A stretch of DNA of 64,000 nucleotides from an uncultured Helicobacter sp. (GTDB lineage: Bacteria > Campylobacterota > Campylobacteria > Campylobacterales > Helicobacteraceae): assembly GCF_937906905.1 (NCBI RefSeq), contig NZ_CALERY010000022.1, forward strand, positions 62,001-126,000, in the 5' to 3' direction. Positions 18,023-28,482 of this stretch are shown here, one piece after another (positions within the stretch are counted from its first letter, which is position 1; the number at the start of each line of letters is the position of its first letter). The translations under genes and the position numbers were made by a program. The notes beneath the pieces were generated by a model. That model did not search any database, was not told where the DNA came from, and worked only from the letters and a program-made list of their open reading frames with translations.

Positions 18023-19696
18023 ATGGATTTTATATTTCTTATCATCACAGCGGGTCTTGGGATTTCCATTATCCTAAATCTCGCACTACGCTATTTTGAT
18101 ATCCCAGCTATCATTGGCTATATTCTCACGGGCGTGCTGATTGTATATTGGTTTGATATCCGTGGGAATGAGATTCTCACCGATGTCGCAGAGTTTGGAA
18201 TCGTGTTTTTGATGTTTATGATTGGGCTTGAGTTTAGCTTCGATCGACTCAAGGCTATGCGCCAAGAAGTGCTGATATTTGGGATTTTGCAGGTGAGTAT
18301 TACGACACTAGCATTTTTCCTTGTCAATTACTTTATACTAGGCTTCCCAGTGGTGTTTGCACTGGTAGTGAGCATGGGATTCTCGCTCTCCTCTACGACA
18401 ATCGTCCTAAGCCACTATGAGACAAATAGGCAGCTTGATACTTCATTTGGCAAAAACGCTGTGGGGATTCTCATCATGCAAGACATTGCTGTAATCCCTA
18501 TTTTGCTGATTTTGGCAATTATTACAGATTCGCAAGCCTCGCTTGGCGACATGCTTTTGAAAACTTTTGTCTCTGGTGTGCTTGTCCTAGCGTTGCTGCT
18601 CGTGCCAGGCAGGTGGCTAGCAGTGCGTATGCTCACACGCGCAGCCAGAGCGAAGGCAAACGAGCTTTTCATGGTGAGCGTGCTTTTCATCGTGCTTGGC
18701 GCAGCGCTTCTAGCGCATGTGTTTGGATTCTCCATGTCGCTTGGAGCGTTTATTGCTGGTATGAGTATCTCCAAGACAAAGTTCCGCTACCAAGTCCAAA
18801 CTGATCTCGCGCATTTTAAAGACATTTTCTTGGGTCTCTTTTTTGTAACCGTGGGCATGCAGATTGATGTGGGGTTTTTGTTTCAAGAGTTTTTCACGCT
18901 CGCTCTCGCCCTAGCGCTTGTGATGGTGTTTAAAACTGCCGTAGTATATTGGATTTTGCGGTGGTTTCGCAGCCACCAGAGTGCGCTCAAAACCGCTCTC
19001 TCACTCTGCCAAATCGGGGAGTTTTCTTTCGCGATTTTTCTCATGGCAAACCGCGAAAGCATCTTCCAAGAGCAGCCGACTCGCGGGCTGTTTGGCGCAC
19101 TAGATTCTGCTGGGGTGATTAGCTTTGGCGATGGAGATATTTATCAATTCCTCGTGCTTATGGTTACTTTCTCCATGATTGTTACGCCATTTATCCTAAA
19201 ATACCTTGACCCCATTTGCGCATTTATCCTAAAGCAAAAAATGCATAAAAACCTTGACAAAGACCGCCTCTCTAAAATCCCTGCCGATATCCAAAGCGGG
19301 CATATCATCGTCGTGGGGTATGGGGAGTTTGGCGCAGAAGTGGTAGATCTGCTTAAAAAGGCTCGCAAACCCTATGTGGCAGTGGATTCTGATGGAGAGC
19401 GTGTCGAGCTAGGGCTCAAGCTCAAAGCCCGCGTCGTGTATGGCAATATCAAGCAAGCAGAATTTCTAAAGCTCCTAAAGCCCAGCGAGGCGAAGTGCAT
19501 GATCCTTGCGATTGACAACGAAGAGATGATTAAAGATATCTGCGATGGTGTGTTGGATTTTGACCCGCTTATCCCAATCATCGCCAAAGTAGATTCTAAA
19601 GCTATGCAAGAAAGCCTTGAGGCAATCGATGTGATAAACTTCAACTCCCGCACCGAAATCGCCAAACTCCTGGTGCAAAAGGCAGTAGAGGTGTAA
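18023..19696 (+). CDS. Kef-type monovalent cation/proton antiporter with RCK (TrkA-N) domain
   Basis: A 557-residue membrane protein from the ATG at 18023; a TTG 12 bases upstream is in frame but less likely. About 12 hydrophobic segments fill the first 390 residues, with GLEFSFDRLKAMR and FSLSSTTIVL as in CPA2 exchangers. The C-terminal 150 residues begin HIIVVGYGEFGAEVVDLL, the GxGxxG Rossmann start of a TrkA-N/RCK domain that binds NAD(H) or another ligand. It probably exchanges K+ or Na+ for H+. It converges with ispH, with 3 bases between stops. Confidence 0.9.
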   Translation: MDFIFLIITAGLGISIILNLALRYFDIPAIIGYILTGVLIVYWFDIRGNEILTDVAEFGIVFLMFMIGLEFSFDRLKAMRQEVLIFGILQVSITTLAFFLVNYFILGFPVVFALVVSMGFSLSSTTIVLSHYETNRQLDTSFGKNAVGILIMQDIAVIPILLILAIITDSQASLGDMLLKTFVSGVLVLALLLVPGRWLAVRMLTRAARAKANELFMVSVLFIVLGAALLAHVFGFSMSLGAFIAGMSISKTKFRYQVQTDLAHFKDIFLGLFFVTVGMQIDVGFLFQEFFTLALALALVMVFKTAVVYWILRWFRSHQSALKTALSLCQIGEFSFAIFLMANRESIFQEQPTRGLFGALDSAGVISFGDGDIYQFLVLMVTFSMIVTPFILKYLDPICAFILKQKMHKNLDKDRLSKIPADIQSGHIIVVGYGEFGAEVVDLLKKARKPYVAVDSDGERVELGLKLKARVVYGNIKQAEFLKLLKPSEAKCMILAIDNEEMIKDICDGVLDFDPLIPIIAKVDSKAMQESLEAIDVINFNSRTEIAKLLVQKAVEV

Positions 19697-19699
19697 GCC

Positions 19700-20524
19700 C
19701 TATAGTCTTTTAATATGCTCTGTTACCCGCTCTACAATCCAATCAGGCGTAGAAGCACCAGCTGTGATTCCGCAGAGCTTTTTACCCACAAACCAGCCAT
19801 CATCTATCTCATCAACATTCTCGATGAGATAGCTATCTTTGCATGATTCTAGCGCTATGCTTAGCAGCTGTTTGGTGTTCGCCGAGGTTTTCCCCCCCAC
19901 GACAATCATAATATCCGCTTTCTGGCTTAAATCCTTGCATGCACGCTGATTGTCAAATGTCGCATTACAGATTGTATTAAAGACACGCACTTCACTGCAA
20001 CGCTGCACAAGATAGCTTGCAATCTCGCTAAATTTTTCCACCTGCTTGGTTGTCTGGGAGATGAGAGCGACTTTGCGCCTGAATTTATGCGTATGCAGCT
20101 CTTGCACATCGGCAATCACAATTGCCCCAGATTCTGCATAGCTCATCACTCCTTTAATCTCTGGGTGCTCCACATCGCCAAATATCACAATCTCATAGCC
20201 CTCTTTGCTCATCTCCTCGACAATTTGCTGGGGCTTGGTAACAAATGGACAAGTCGCATCTACCACCTGCACAGGCTTTTTGCGTAAATGCTCAAGCGTT
20301 TGTTTGGGAATCCCATGCGTGCGGATAATGAGAGTTGAACCATCTTGGACATCATCGTATGTTTCTTTCAAGCGCACATTGAAGTCGTTTTTTAGGCGGT
20401 CGATTTCTTGGTAGTTGTGGATAAGGGGACCGAGTGTGAAGCCATTTTTGTTTTTCTCTGCGATTTTTATCGCGCGACGCACCCCGAAGCAAAATCCAAG
20501 CTTCTTCGCAAGTAGCACTTCCAT
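19700..20524 (-). CDS. ispH: 4-hydroxy-3-methylbut-2-enyl diphosphate reductase (IspH/LytB)
   Basis: The last enzyme of the MEP isoprenoid pathway. The 274-residue protein starts MEVLLAKKLGFCFGVRRAIK, where Cys12 is the first ligand of the catalytic iron-sulfur cluster. VDATCPFVTKPQ and VFNTICNATFDNQ supply the other two cysteines. GGKTSANTKQL and GITAGASTPDW are the conserved substrate loops. It sits just after aroA with a 9-base gap, the ispH-aroA-pheT-pheS order known from H. pylori. No rpsA follows here, unlike the order I recall in H. pylori. Confidence 0.96.
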   Translation of the reverse strand: MEVLLAKKLGFCFGVRRAIKIAEKNKNGFTLGPLIHNYQEIDRLKNDFNVRLKETYDDVQDGSTLIIRTHGIPKQTLEHLRKKPVQVVDATCPFVTKPQQIVEEMSKEGYEIVIFGDVEHPEIKGVMSYAESGAIVIADVQELHTHKFRRKVALISQTTKQVEKFSEIASYLVQRCSEVRVFNTICNATFDNQRACKDLSQKADIMIVVGGKTSANTKQLLSIALESCKDSYLIENVDEIDDGWFVGKKLCGITAGASTPDWIVERVTEHIKRL

Positions 20525-20533
20525 AACTATTCC

Positions 20534-21859
20534 TTATGAGATTTTGATTGTCGTGAGCTCTTGGAGAATCGCTAGAAAATTTGGAAACGAAATCCCCATA
20601 CATGACTCATCATCAAGCACCGCCCCCACTCGCAAGCCCAAAATCGCAAAGCTCATGGCGATTCTATGATCTCCAAAGCTTTGCAGCACACAAGCACTAG
20701 AATCTAGCCCACCAGCACCAATGCCCGCCTCGCCCACGCCACGCACACTAAAGCCATCTTCACACTCTTCACACTCTATGCCTAGGGCGCGCAGATTGCT
20801 CACTATGGCATGGATTCTGTCTGTTTCTTTTACGCGTAGCTCTTTTGCCCCGCCAACCTTGCTGACTCCTTCCGCGAAGCAAAACGCTATGCTAAGTGCT
20901 GGGATCTCATCGATAAGCCACGCGATATTGTCGCTCACCTCCACAGCCTGTAAGGGTGCGGACTCCACATAAATATCACCAATCTCTTCATACGCCGAGC
21001 TTGCGGGGCGATACTCGATGATCGCGCCCATAGATTCTAGCACTTTAAACGCTTCTATGCGCGTAGGATTGAGCAAGATATTTTTCAAAAGCACCGAGCT
21101 ATTTGGCACAATCGCTGCTGCTACCGCGAAAAAAAACGCACTGGAAGGATCGGCTGGAATCACCATATCAAGGGGGCTAAGCCTAGAATCTAGCGGAGAG
21201 ATGTGGATAGCGCCAGAATCTAGCGTAATCGCCGCGCCCATGCCTTGTAACATACGCTCTGTGTGATCTCGGGTAAGCTCGCTCTCTCTATATACGCTCG
21301 TGTCTTTGGCATGCAGTGCAGCGAGAATCATCGCGGACTTTACTTGCGCAGAAGCAATAGGGCTTGCAAAATCAAACCCCGCAAGTTCGCTGCCCAGGAT
21401 ACTAAGAGGCGCATACCCTCCACTTCTCGCATAGATTCTCGCACCAATGTTGCTTAGAGGCTCAATGACACGCTTCATCGGGCGCGCACAGAGATATTCA
21501 TCACCACTTAGGACAAAATACCCGCTCTGCCCTGCCAGCAAGCCAGCAAAAAGTCGCATAGCTGTCCCAGCATTCCCACAATCCAGCACGCAACTTGGCT
21601 CGTGTAAAGCCTTTGGCGGAGTGAAGCGAAAGCTTCCAGCACACCCTAGCTCCTCTACACCAAGCCCGAGCGCCTTTGCGATTGCAAGGGTGTTTAGCGT
21701 GTCATGGGCGAGTAGGTAGTTATGCACAACACTTGGGCGATCGCACAGCAAGCTAAACATAGCACTGCGATGAGAAATTGATTTATCTGGCGCGATAGAA
21801 TCTATCTCTGCGCGAAATCCAGCATTCTTACCAGCAGAAATAGGAGCAACGGCAATCAT
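20534..21859 (-). CDS. aroA: 3-phosphoshikimate 1-carboxyvinyltransferase (EPSP synthase)
   Basis: A 441-residue EPSP synthase of the shikimate pathway, joining shikimate-3-phosphate with PEP. The family marks are DKSISHRSAMFSLL near the N-terminus, LDCGNAGTAMRLFAGLLAGQ, AQVKSAMILAAL and GDHRIAMSFAILGL near the C-terminus. It has a single base before pheT, so translation of the pair is coupled. Two copies of the CTAGAWTCTAG word (20697 and 21183) lie inside the gene without breaking the frame. Confidence 0.96.
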   Translation of the reverse strand: MIAVAPISAGKNAGFRAEIDSIAPDKSISHRSAMFSLLCDRPSVVHNYLLAHDTLNTLAIAKALGLGVEELGCAGSFRFTPPKALHEPSCVLDCGNAGTAMRLFAGLLAGQSGYFVLSGDEYLCARPMKRVIEPLSNIGARIYARSGGYAPLSILGSELAGFDFASPIASAQVKSAMILAALHAKDTSVYRESELTRDHTERMLQGMGAAITLDSGAIHISPLDSRLSPLDMVIPADPSSAFFFAVAAAIVPNSSVLLKNILLNPTRIEAFKVLESMGAIIEYRPASSAYEEIGDIYVESAPLQAVEVSDNIAWLIDEIPALSIAFCFAEGVSKVGGAKELRVKETDRIHAIVSNLRALGIECEECEDGFSVRGVGEAGIGAGGLDSSACVLQSFGDHRIAMSFAILGLRVGAVLDDESCMGISFPNFLAILQELTTIKIS

Positions 21860-21860
21860 G

Positions 21861-24209
21861 CTAAATCTTTAGCTTCGCGCCAAATTGCTGCTCAAGGCAG
21901 GCTAGGGTTTTTTGGATTCTAGAGCCTAGCTCCTCCTCTGTGAGGCTTTTCTCCTCTGGCATAAAAACAAGCCGAATCGTGAGTGCAAACTGACTATCTT
22001 CATAAATATCAAGTGGATAGAGCGTGTGGAGATTTTCAATGGCACTAGATTCTATACAGCGCTGGATCTGGCTAAATGGCACATTTTTATCGATAAGAAT
22101 CGTGATGTCGCGCACATTGGCATGGAGCTTGGCTTGTGCGCTGGCTTGAGAGACACTAGGGGTGGGGATTGTGTGGATTTGCGCATAAAATGCGTCTTGA
22201 AGCTCAAGCTGCTTCTCAAAGCTCGGGTGTAGCTTGGCGATAGTCCCTATACATTTGCCCTCCTGCATAATATCAGCACAGATATAGGGGTGTGCGCTTT
22301 TGGGAGGCGTAGCCGTCTGCACAAGCGAAAATTCCCCGATAATCCCACTCACTGCCTGGGCGAAACTATAAAAATCCCATCTCTCGCCCTTAGGGTGTGG
22401 GAACGCTTCTTTGGTTTTCATGCCACTTACAATAATCCCTAGCTCTTTATGCTCTTCGCGTTTAGCGCTATACACACTGCCAATTTCAAACATTTTGATA
22501 CTTTTGTAGCCTAGGTTATGATTGCGGCAAGCAGAGTCAAAGAGTCCTGGAATAAGGCTCGTGCGTAGCGTATCTAGCTCACTGGTGATTGGATTTTTTA
22601 GCTCAAGCGTAGAATCTAACACCTCACAGCCCCACTCAAGCAGTTTGGAACGCTGGTAGAAAACATAGTGGATTGTCTCATAAAATCCCATCGAAAGTGC
22701 GCGCTTAGCGATATCACGGAAGTTTTGATAGCGCAGAAGTGTGGGGGTAATATTGGGCTTTTGCGTGCTGGCATAAGGAATAGGCTGGATATTTTTGATC
22801 CCATAAATACGCAAAAACTCCTCTGTGATGTCTTGGGGAGAGCGAATATCATGCCGATAGCTTGGTGGCATGATATGCAAAAATGCGCCATCACCACTGG
22901 CTTCAATATGGAAGTTAAGCTGCTTTAAAATCTGGGCGATTTCTTCTTTTTGCACATCTTTGCCAATGGCTTTGGCGATTGTGTGGAAATCCATCGTGAT
23001 AAGCCGCACCTCGCCCTCTTGCACCATTTCAAGCTCCTGATAGCCCGAGTAAATCGAGCAAGTCGCAAAGTGATTTAGCACCTCACAAAACAAGCTAATC
23101 CCCATAAGCAATTCAGTATTGCTCCCGCGCACAGAGCGATAAGTCGTAATGGGATCTTGCTCGATTTTATGTTTGAAAAGCGCTTGGGCTAGCATTTCTG
23201 GTGGAGCAAAACTTGCCTGGATAATGACAACTGCTGGATAGGATTCTACAAGGGGTGCATAGTTTTTTACCCCGATGACACAAAGCTTCTCTCCCTGTGC
23301 GTTGAAGACACACTCAAATCCAGCTTCATCTTTGCGCACTTTTAGTGCGGTTGGATTCTGCGAATCTTCGGCTGTGGAGGCTATAGGATAGATATCAAAC
23401 ATCACACCGCTCATATACATGGAAAATCGCTTATGATTCTCCAGCGCATTGTTACTCAAAAGTCCATTATACGCAAGCATAATTTGCTCGTGCAAAGCAT
23501 TTTCTATACTATCGATTTGAGCGACTTTATAGAGGAGCTGGGATTTTATCTGGCATTCTACGGAGAGATTGAGTGCGCGACCGATACCAAGTGCTATACC
23601 ATATTCTTTTTCTTTAGGGGTTTTGACAGGGAGATTATACGCAGAAGCAAGCTCTCTGGCAATCCCAAGCACACATAGACAATCCCCGCGATTTGGCGTA
23701 AGAGAGACTTCGATAAGGTATTGATTGAAAAAGTCATAATCGCTTAGCTCTTTGCCCAAAATAAGCTCGCCAATACTGGAATCTAGCACCATAATCCCAT
23801 CATTGATCGCACTAAGCCCAAGCTCGCTAGCAGAGCAAATCATGCCACAGCTATCCACCCCACGCAAAGTGCTCTTTTTGATCGCAAAAAATGCCTCTTC
23901 ACTCGATTTCCCTGGGAGCTTTGCACCCTCGAGTGCTAAAGCGACATACTGATCCTTGGCGACATTTTTCGCCCCACAGACGATCTGCAGCGTCTCGCTA
24001 CCAATATCAACCTGACAGACATTTAATTTATCAGCATTTGGGTGTGGAGATTTCTCAAGCACTTTGCCCACAACCACACGCTTAGAGATTTGTAGGCGAT
24101 GAAGTTGCTCGACCTCGATACCAATGTCATTAAGCGTCTCGCAAAGTCGCGCAATACCGATAGACTCTATATCCAAAAAATATGATAAAAAATAACTAGA
24201 AACTACCAT
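21861..24209 (-). CDS. pheT: Phenylalanine--tRNA ligase beta subunit
   Basis: The 782-residue beta subunit shows all expected parts. An N-terminal tRNA-binding domain has VVGKVLEKSPHPNADKLNVC and VCGAKNVAKDQYVALA. A B3/B4 editing-like region follows. A pseudo-catalytic core contains LKNPITSELDTLRTSLIPGL, and a C-terminal ferredoxin-fold anticodon-binding domain begins VRDITILIDKNVPFSQI. It pairs with PheS to charge tRNA-Phe. It overlaps pheS by a base (TAATG type). The length is normal. Confidence 0.96.
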   Translation of the reverse strand: MVVSSYFLSYFLDIESIGIARLCETLNDIGIEVEQLHRLQISKRVVVGKVLEKSPHPNADKLNVCQVDIGSETLQIVCGAKNVAKDQYVALALEGAKLPGKSSEEAFFAIKKSTLRGVDSCGMICSASELGLSAINDGIMVLDSSIGELILGKELSDYDFFNQYLIEVSLTPNRGDCLCVLGIARELASAYNLPVKTPKEKEYGIALGIGRALNLSVECQIKSQLLYKVAQIDSIENALHEQIMLAYNGLLSNNALENHKRFSMYMSGVMFDIYPIASTAEDSQNPTALKVRKDEAGFECVFNAQGEKLCVIGVKNYAPLVESYPAVVIIQASFAPPEMLAQALFKHKIEQDPITTYRSVRGSNTELLMGISLFCEVLNHFATCSIYSGYQELEMVQEGEVRLITMDFHTIAKAIGKDVQKEEIAQILKQLNFHIEASGDGAFLHIMPPSYRHDIRSPQDITEEFLRIYGIKNIQPIPYASTQKPNITPTLLRYQNFRDIAKRALSMGFYETIHYVFYQRSKLLEWGCEVLDSTLELKNPITSELDTLRTSLIPGLFDSACRNHNLGYKSIKMFEIGSVYSAKREEHKELGIIVSGMKTKEAFPHPKGERWDFYSFAQAVSGIIGEFSLVQTATPPKSAHPYICADIMQEGKCIGTIAKLHPSFEKQLELQDAFYAQIHTIPTPSVSQASAQAKLHANVRDITILIDKNVPFSQIQRCIESSAIENLHTLYPLDIYEDSQFALTIRLVFMPEEKSLTEEELGSRIQKTLACLEQQFGAKLKI

Positions 24210-25291
24210 TAAAACTGCTCCAGCAACCGCAAATCTGTCTCAAAAAAGCTACGCAAATCCCCAATACCAAGACTTAGCATACACAGCCGCTCAATCCCCA
24301 TACCAAAGGCATAGCCGCTCACTTCTTCATAGCCCACTGCTTTAAAGACATTATCATCGACCATTCCACACCCTAGGACTTCAAGCCAGCCAGTGTGCGA
24401 GCATACACGGCAGCCATCACCCTGGCAAAACACACAAGAAATATCCACCTCCGCACTAGGCTCTGTGAAAGGGAAAAATGATGAGCGAAAGCGCACTTTC
24501 ACATCACCAAACATATAGTGCAAAAAGCTCTCTAGCACATATTTCAAATGCGCAAAACTTACCACCCCTGCCCTATCGACCACAAGCCCCTCTACTTGAT
24601 GAAACATCGGCGAATGCGTGAGATCATAGTCCCTGCGGAATGTCTCTCCAGGGCAGATCATCTTGATAGGCGGCTTTTGAGCGAGCATGGTGCGGATTTG
24701 CACAGGAGAAGTATGCGTGCGCAAAAGCTTGTCATCATGGAAGTAGAAAGTATCTTGCATATCCCTTGCAGGGTGGTATTCTGGGAGATTGAGCGCGGAA
24801 AAATTATGAAAATCATCTTCTACAAGCGGACCCTCGCACAGCTCGTAGCCCATACGCGTAAAAAACTCGATAATTTTGTCTTTGGTGTAGTTAATGGGGT
24901 GCCCTATGCTGCGCTTACTACTTAGATTAAACAAGCTTACATCTACTCTCTGTGCGCTTAGGGCAGATTCTAGCTCTTTAGATTCTAGCTCCTGCTGCTT
25001 GATAGCCAAACGCCCCTCAAACTCCTTGCGAAGCGTGTTTAGGGTTTTGGCTATTTGCTTTTTCTCCTCCTCTGGGAGAGATTTTAGCATGGCAAATCGC
25101 TCTGTCAAAAGCCCCTTTTTCCCAATAGTATCTATACGGATAGATTCTAGGCTTGCGCTATCTTGTGCAGAATCTAGTGCATGAAACATTGCCTGCATAC
25201 TTTGAGTAAGCTCGTCTAGGGCAAGCTCATTTGAAGTGAGATTATCGCTTGATCGCGATTTGGTGGTCATTTTGGCAGAATCTTTTGGCAT
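24209..25291 (-). CDS. pheS: Phenylalanine--tRNA ligase alpha subunit
   Basis: The catalytic subunit, 360 residues from the ATG at 25291, which has AGGAG 6 bases upstream; the longer in-frame opening at 25318 lacks such a site. An N-terminal coiled coil ([20 protein letters not shown]) is followed by the class II aminoacyl-tRNA synthetase core, with [16 protein letters not shown] as motif 2 and [14 protein letters not shown] as motif 3. It forms the tetramer with PheT. The first 25 residues are variable and Ser/Thr-rich. Confidence 0.95.
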   Translation of the reverse strand: MPKDSAKMTTKSRSSDNLTSNELALDELTQSMQAMFHALDSAQDSASLESIRIDTIGKKGLLTERFAMLKSLPEEEKKQIAKTLNTLRKEFEGRLAIKQQELESKELESALSAQRVDVSLFNLSSKRSIGHPINYTKDKIIEFFTRMGYELCEGPLVEDDFHNFSALNLPEYHPARDMQDTFYFHDDKLLRTHTSPVQIRTMLAQKPPIKMICPGETFRRDYDLTHSPMFHQVEGLVVDRAGVVSFAHLKYVLESFLHYMFGDVKVRFRSSFFPFTEPSAEVDISCVFCQGDGCRVCSHTGWLEVLGCGMVDDNVFKAVGYEEVSGYAFGMGIERLCMLSLGIGDLRSFFETDLRLLEQF

Positions 25292-25342
25292 GCGTTCTCC
25301 TAAGAATGATAGGCGCAATTCTAGCGTATTATCCTTAAGGTT

Positions 25343-26422
25343 TTATTGCCATGCGTAGGGCTCTTTGCCCTTTAAGAAGCGTAGGCGATTGACCTCATGA
25401 AGCACATGGATAATAGCCTCAAAAAACACGCGCGGGATTTCTTTGTCAAGGTCAGCATCTTTGTAGAGACTGCGTGCGAGCTTTGGATTTTCGATAATTT
25501 CAATTTCGTTTTGGCGCGCAATGTCTTTAATACGAATTGCAAGGTGATCTATGCCCTTTGCTACGACTTTTGGCGCGCTATCTTTATGCGGATCAAAGGC
25601 GATTGCCACAGCGTAGTGGGTGGGATTTGTTACCACGACTTTCGCCTCTGGGATCGCACTCATCATGCGATTCATGGCGTTTTTACGCATGATTTGGCGT
25701 ATGCGTGCTTTGATTTCTGGATTCCCCTCGTGCTGGATAAACTCGTCTTTGATCTCTTGTTTGCTCATGCGAAGCGTTTTTATATACTGCCTACGCTTTA
25801 GAATAAAATCCATAAATGCCATAACCGCAAACACACCAAGCATAGCCCCTATGAGAATAAGGCTCTTATCTCGCCACCACAACACCTGCTTCATAAGCTC
25901 CAAATGTGCCACACCTGCAATGTCGTGTAAAAATACAAACAAAATAATCCCGCCCACCACAAGCGCGACCAAAACTTTAAGCGTGATCATACCGCCATCA
26001 ATAAGCTTTTTGATGGAAAAAACATTCTTAAATCCGCTAATTGGGTTAATCTTGCTAAATTTTGGCTTAATAGCTTTAAAAGTCAGCAAGAAGCCAAACT
26101 GCATGACATTGCCAAGCACACCTGCCACAAGCAGGATAAGAAATATTGGCAAAAGCATGATTCCAGCCACGCCCACAAGCGTCCAGATAATTTCTATGAC
26201 ATCATTTTTGGTCAAATCCTCTTTGGGAAAAGCCAGAATATAGAGGTAGATTCCGCGAAGTTTCTCCAACCAAAATGGGAAGAGAAAAAACATCACCGCC
26301 AGCCCCACAAACATAATAATCACCCCGCTTACTTCAGGGCTTTTGGCGACATTGCCCTCTTGCCTAGCTTTTTCTAGCTTATGCGAGGAGGGGGCTTCGG
26401 TTTTCTCCTGGTCATCAGCCAT
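25343..26422 (-). CDS. flhB: Flagellar export apparatus protein FlhB
   Basis: A 359-residue core protein of the flagellar type III secretion system. Four hydrophobic segments occupy roughly residues 30-210. The cytoplasmic domain has the self-cleavage site VVVTNPTHYAVAI (NPTH). FlhB switches export from rod/hook to filament substrates. The N-terminus (ADDQEKTEAPSSHKLEKAR) is typical. It overlaps mqnE by one base (TAATG), so both are on one transcript. Linkage of a flagellar gene with menaquinone and phenylalanyl-tRNA synthetase genes is probably incidental. Confidence 0.96.
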   Translation of the reverse strand: MADDQEKTEAPSSHKLEKARQEGNVAKSPEVSGVIIMFVGLAVMFFLFPFWLEKLRGIYLYILAFPKEDLTKNDVIEIIWTLVGVAGIMLLPIFLILLVAGVLGNVMQFGFLLTFKAIKPKFSKINPISGFKNVFSIKKLIDGGMITLKVLVALVVGGIILFVFLHDIAGVAHLELMKQVLWWRDKSLILIGAMLGVFAVMAFMDFILKRRQYIKTLRMSKQEIKDEFIQHEGNPEIKARIRQIMRKNAMNRMMSAIPEAKVVVTNPTHYAVAIAFDPHKDSAPKVVAKGIDHLAIRIKDIARQNEIEIIENPKLARSLYKDADLDKEIPRVFFEAIIHVLHEVNRLRFLKGKEPYAWQ

Positions 26423-27504
26423 TAGCAGACTCGCAGCTCATTATAGAGACTATCTCGCTCAACTGGGATAAAGCCTGCGTCCTTAATCTGCGCGATCATC
26501 ATCGCTTCACTCATGCCTTTTTTGGATTTCGCGCCTGCAGCAGACTGGATACTCTCATGCTCGATTGTCCCGTCCATATCATCTGCGCCAAATTCTTGGG
26601 CTAGCAGGGCAGTATTTGCTCCAAGTGTCGCCCAGTAGGCTTTGATATGCGGGATATTTGAAAGCACGATTCTAGCAATCGCGATAGTTTTTATAATCTC
26701 TTGACCACTTGGTGGGTTTGGGACATCAAGATAATTATTATCACGCTGATAGAGCAGTGGGATAAAGGCGTTAAACCCGCCGTTTTTGGATTCTACAATT
26801 TGGCTATCACACTGGGCATGCACGAGACGCAGCATGTGATCAAGCCTATGCTCTCGGCTTTCTTTATGACCAAATAGCATAGTCGCATTACTCATCTTGC
26901 CCATAGAGTGCCAGTGCATGTGGATCTCTAGCCAGCGTGTGGAGCTGACTTTGCCAGCGCAGAGATGTTTGCGGATTTTCTCATCAAATATTTCCGCGCC
27001 GCCCCCAGGCATAGAATCTACGCCAGCACGCGCCATGTCTTCGAGCACCTTTTGATACCCCATACCAAACTTGCGATCCAGATAATCCACCTCTGCTGCA
27101 GTCATAGCTTTGATATGGATATCTGGTAGTGCCTTTTTCACCTCGGCAAAGCATGTCATATACCATTCATAGCTGTAGTTTGGGCTGTGTGCCGAGACGA
27201 TATGCACCTCCTTGGCACCGCGTTTATAGGAAGCGATAGCTTGAGCAATGATCTCATCAATAGTCATTTCGTATGGGTTTGGGTTCTTTCTGCTGGCAGA
27301 AAATGCACAAAATTTACACACATCTGCACAAATATTAGTAGGATTGATATGGCGATTCATATTGAAAAATACCTTTTTGCCATATTTTTTCTCTCGCAAA
27401 GCATTTGCCGCTTCGCCTAGCGTAAAAATGTCATATTCATAGAGCTTTGCTAGCTCACCTGCACTAAATTCACGCCCCTGTATCACTTGCTCTAAAATAT
27501 CCAT
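26422..27504 (-). CDS. mqnE: Aminodeoxyfutalosine synthase (futalosine pathway, radical SAM)
   Basis: A 360-residue radical SAM enzyme. CADVCKFC at residues 59-66 carries the CxxxCxxC ligands, and FSASRKNPNPYEM is the MqnE-type continuation. DSMPGGGAEIF follows. It condenses 3-enolpyruvylbenzoate with SAM to form aminodeoxyfutalosine in the alternative menaquinone pathway used by Helicobacter and Campylobacter. MqnC, the other radical SAM of the pathway, has a different cysteine context, so MqnE is preferred. The next gene upstream is an ankyrin protein with no clear link. Confidence 0.92.
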   Translation of the reverse strand: MDILEQVIQGREFSAGELAKLYEYDIFTLGEAANALREKKYGKKVFFNMNRHINPTNICADVCKFCAFSASRKNPNPYEMTIDEIIAQAIASYKRGAKEVHIVSAHSPNYSYEWYMTCFAEVKKALPDIHIKAMTAAEVDYLDRKFGMGYQKVLEDMARAGVDSMPGGGAEIFDEKIRKHLCAGKVSSTRWLEIHMHWHSMGKMSNATMLFGHKESREHRLDHMLRLVHAQCDSQIVESKNGGFNAFIPLLYQRDNNYLDVPNPPSGQEIIKTIAIARIVLSNIPHIKAYWATLGANTALLAQEFGADDMDGTIEHESIQSAAGAKSKKGMSEAMMIAQIKDAGFIPVERDSLYNELRVC

Positions 27505-27577
27505 GCCCTACTCCATTTACTCTACATAAGATTCTCGTCCAAATTCCAATCTAAATCTAGCTCGACACTTGATAAAC

Positions 27578-28426
27578 CTACCACACCTGCACTTCTGTTT
27601 TGGCGCTTTTATACAAGCTCTCCGGACTTCCATCAACCTCATACTCGATAGCAAAACCATACTTAATGCTAGCTATGCCATTTTTCTTGATTGAAACACT
27701 ATGATATGCATCGCTTGTGATAGGCAACGCTCCCACAGAGGCACTCGATCGCGGTGGGATTTTCTTGCTAAACTCCTGCTCCGAGACAAGATCTCCGTCC
27801 ATATAAAGCGCACCATATGTGATTGTTACAAACTCATCGGTGAGATTGGTAATCGTAAGCCCTGCCCCACCAGATCCCACACGAAACGCCGAGCTCACAA
27901 GGCGAATATGCTTGTTTTCTGTTACCATAGAGGGGACATTAACATTGGCTAGAATATAGCGCGCAGGAGTGTCACCTGTATTATTCTCTATCTTCATATC
28001 TGCACCATAGCTCATAAGCAATGAGATCATTGCGCTATTACGCGCATTTGTAGCATAATGCAGGGGCGTGTTGCCACGGATTTCATCTTGGATATTGGGC
28101 TTGGCACCTGCTTTTAGCAGAATCTGGGCAAATTTTAAATTATTAAACTGCACAACTTTATGCAATGCGGTCTCACCATGCGAGATCGCATTCACATCAG
28201 CACCCCTGCGCAAAAGCAGATAGAGAATTTCCATATTGTTTTTACGCGAGGCATCATAAAGCGGCGTGCTACCCCGAAGCCTAGCATTAACATCTGCGCC
28301 CAGATCCACACCTTTACGCACATCAGTGTAGGTATTGGAGAAAAGCAAATAGTCATAGCGATTGGCTTGCGCAAAAGAAAGGGCGCTCAAATAGCACAGC
28401 ACAACATACAACAGAAATCTTTTCAT
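27578..28426 (-). CDS. Secreted ankyrin-repeat protein
   Basis: A 282-residue protein from the ATG at 28426, preceded by AAGGAGA. It starts with a signal peptide (KRFLLYVVLCYLSALSFAQA). About four ankyrin repeats span roughly residues 35-165, for instance STPLYDASRKNNMEILYLLL, GETALHKVVQFNNLKFAQIL and NTPLHYATNARNSAMISLLM. The C-terminal 120 residues look like an all-beta domain (GLTITNLTDEFVTITYGALY). Periplasmic ankyrin proteins are known in epsilonproteobacteria, for example near catalase, but no partner gene is next to this one. Function unknown; protein binding is likely. Confidence 0.8.
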   Translation of the reverse strand: MKRFLLYVVLCYLSALSFAQANRYDYLLFSNTYTDVRKGVDLGADVNARLRGSTPLYDASRKNNMEILYLLLRRGADVNAISHGETALHKVVQFNNLKFAQILLKAGAKPNIQDEIRGNTPLHYATNARNSAMISLLMSYGADMKIENNTGDTPARYILANVNVPSMVTENKHIRLVSSAFRVGSGGAGLTITNLTDEFVTITYGALYMDGDLVSEQEFSKKIPPRSSASVGALPITSDAYHSVSIKKNGIASIKYGFAIEYEVDGSPESLYKSAKTEVQVW

Positions 28427-28482
28427 CAATTCTCCTTGAAATATCGCCAACTAGAATCTAAACTCCCACACATTACTAAACA

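Noticed and set aside
19892..19898. Run of seven C in ispH as a third phase-variation tract
   Set aside because: It is short and encodes the conserved Gly-Gly-Lys of IspH, an essential gene; no frame change is implied.
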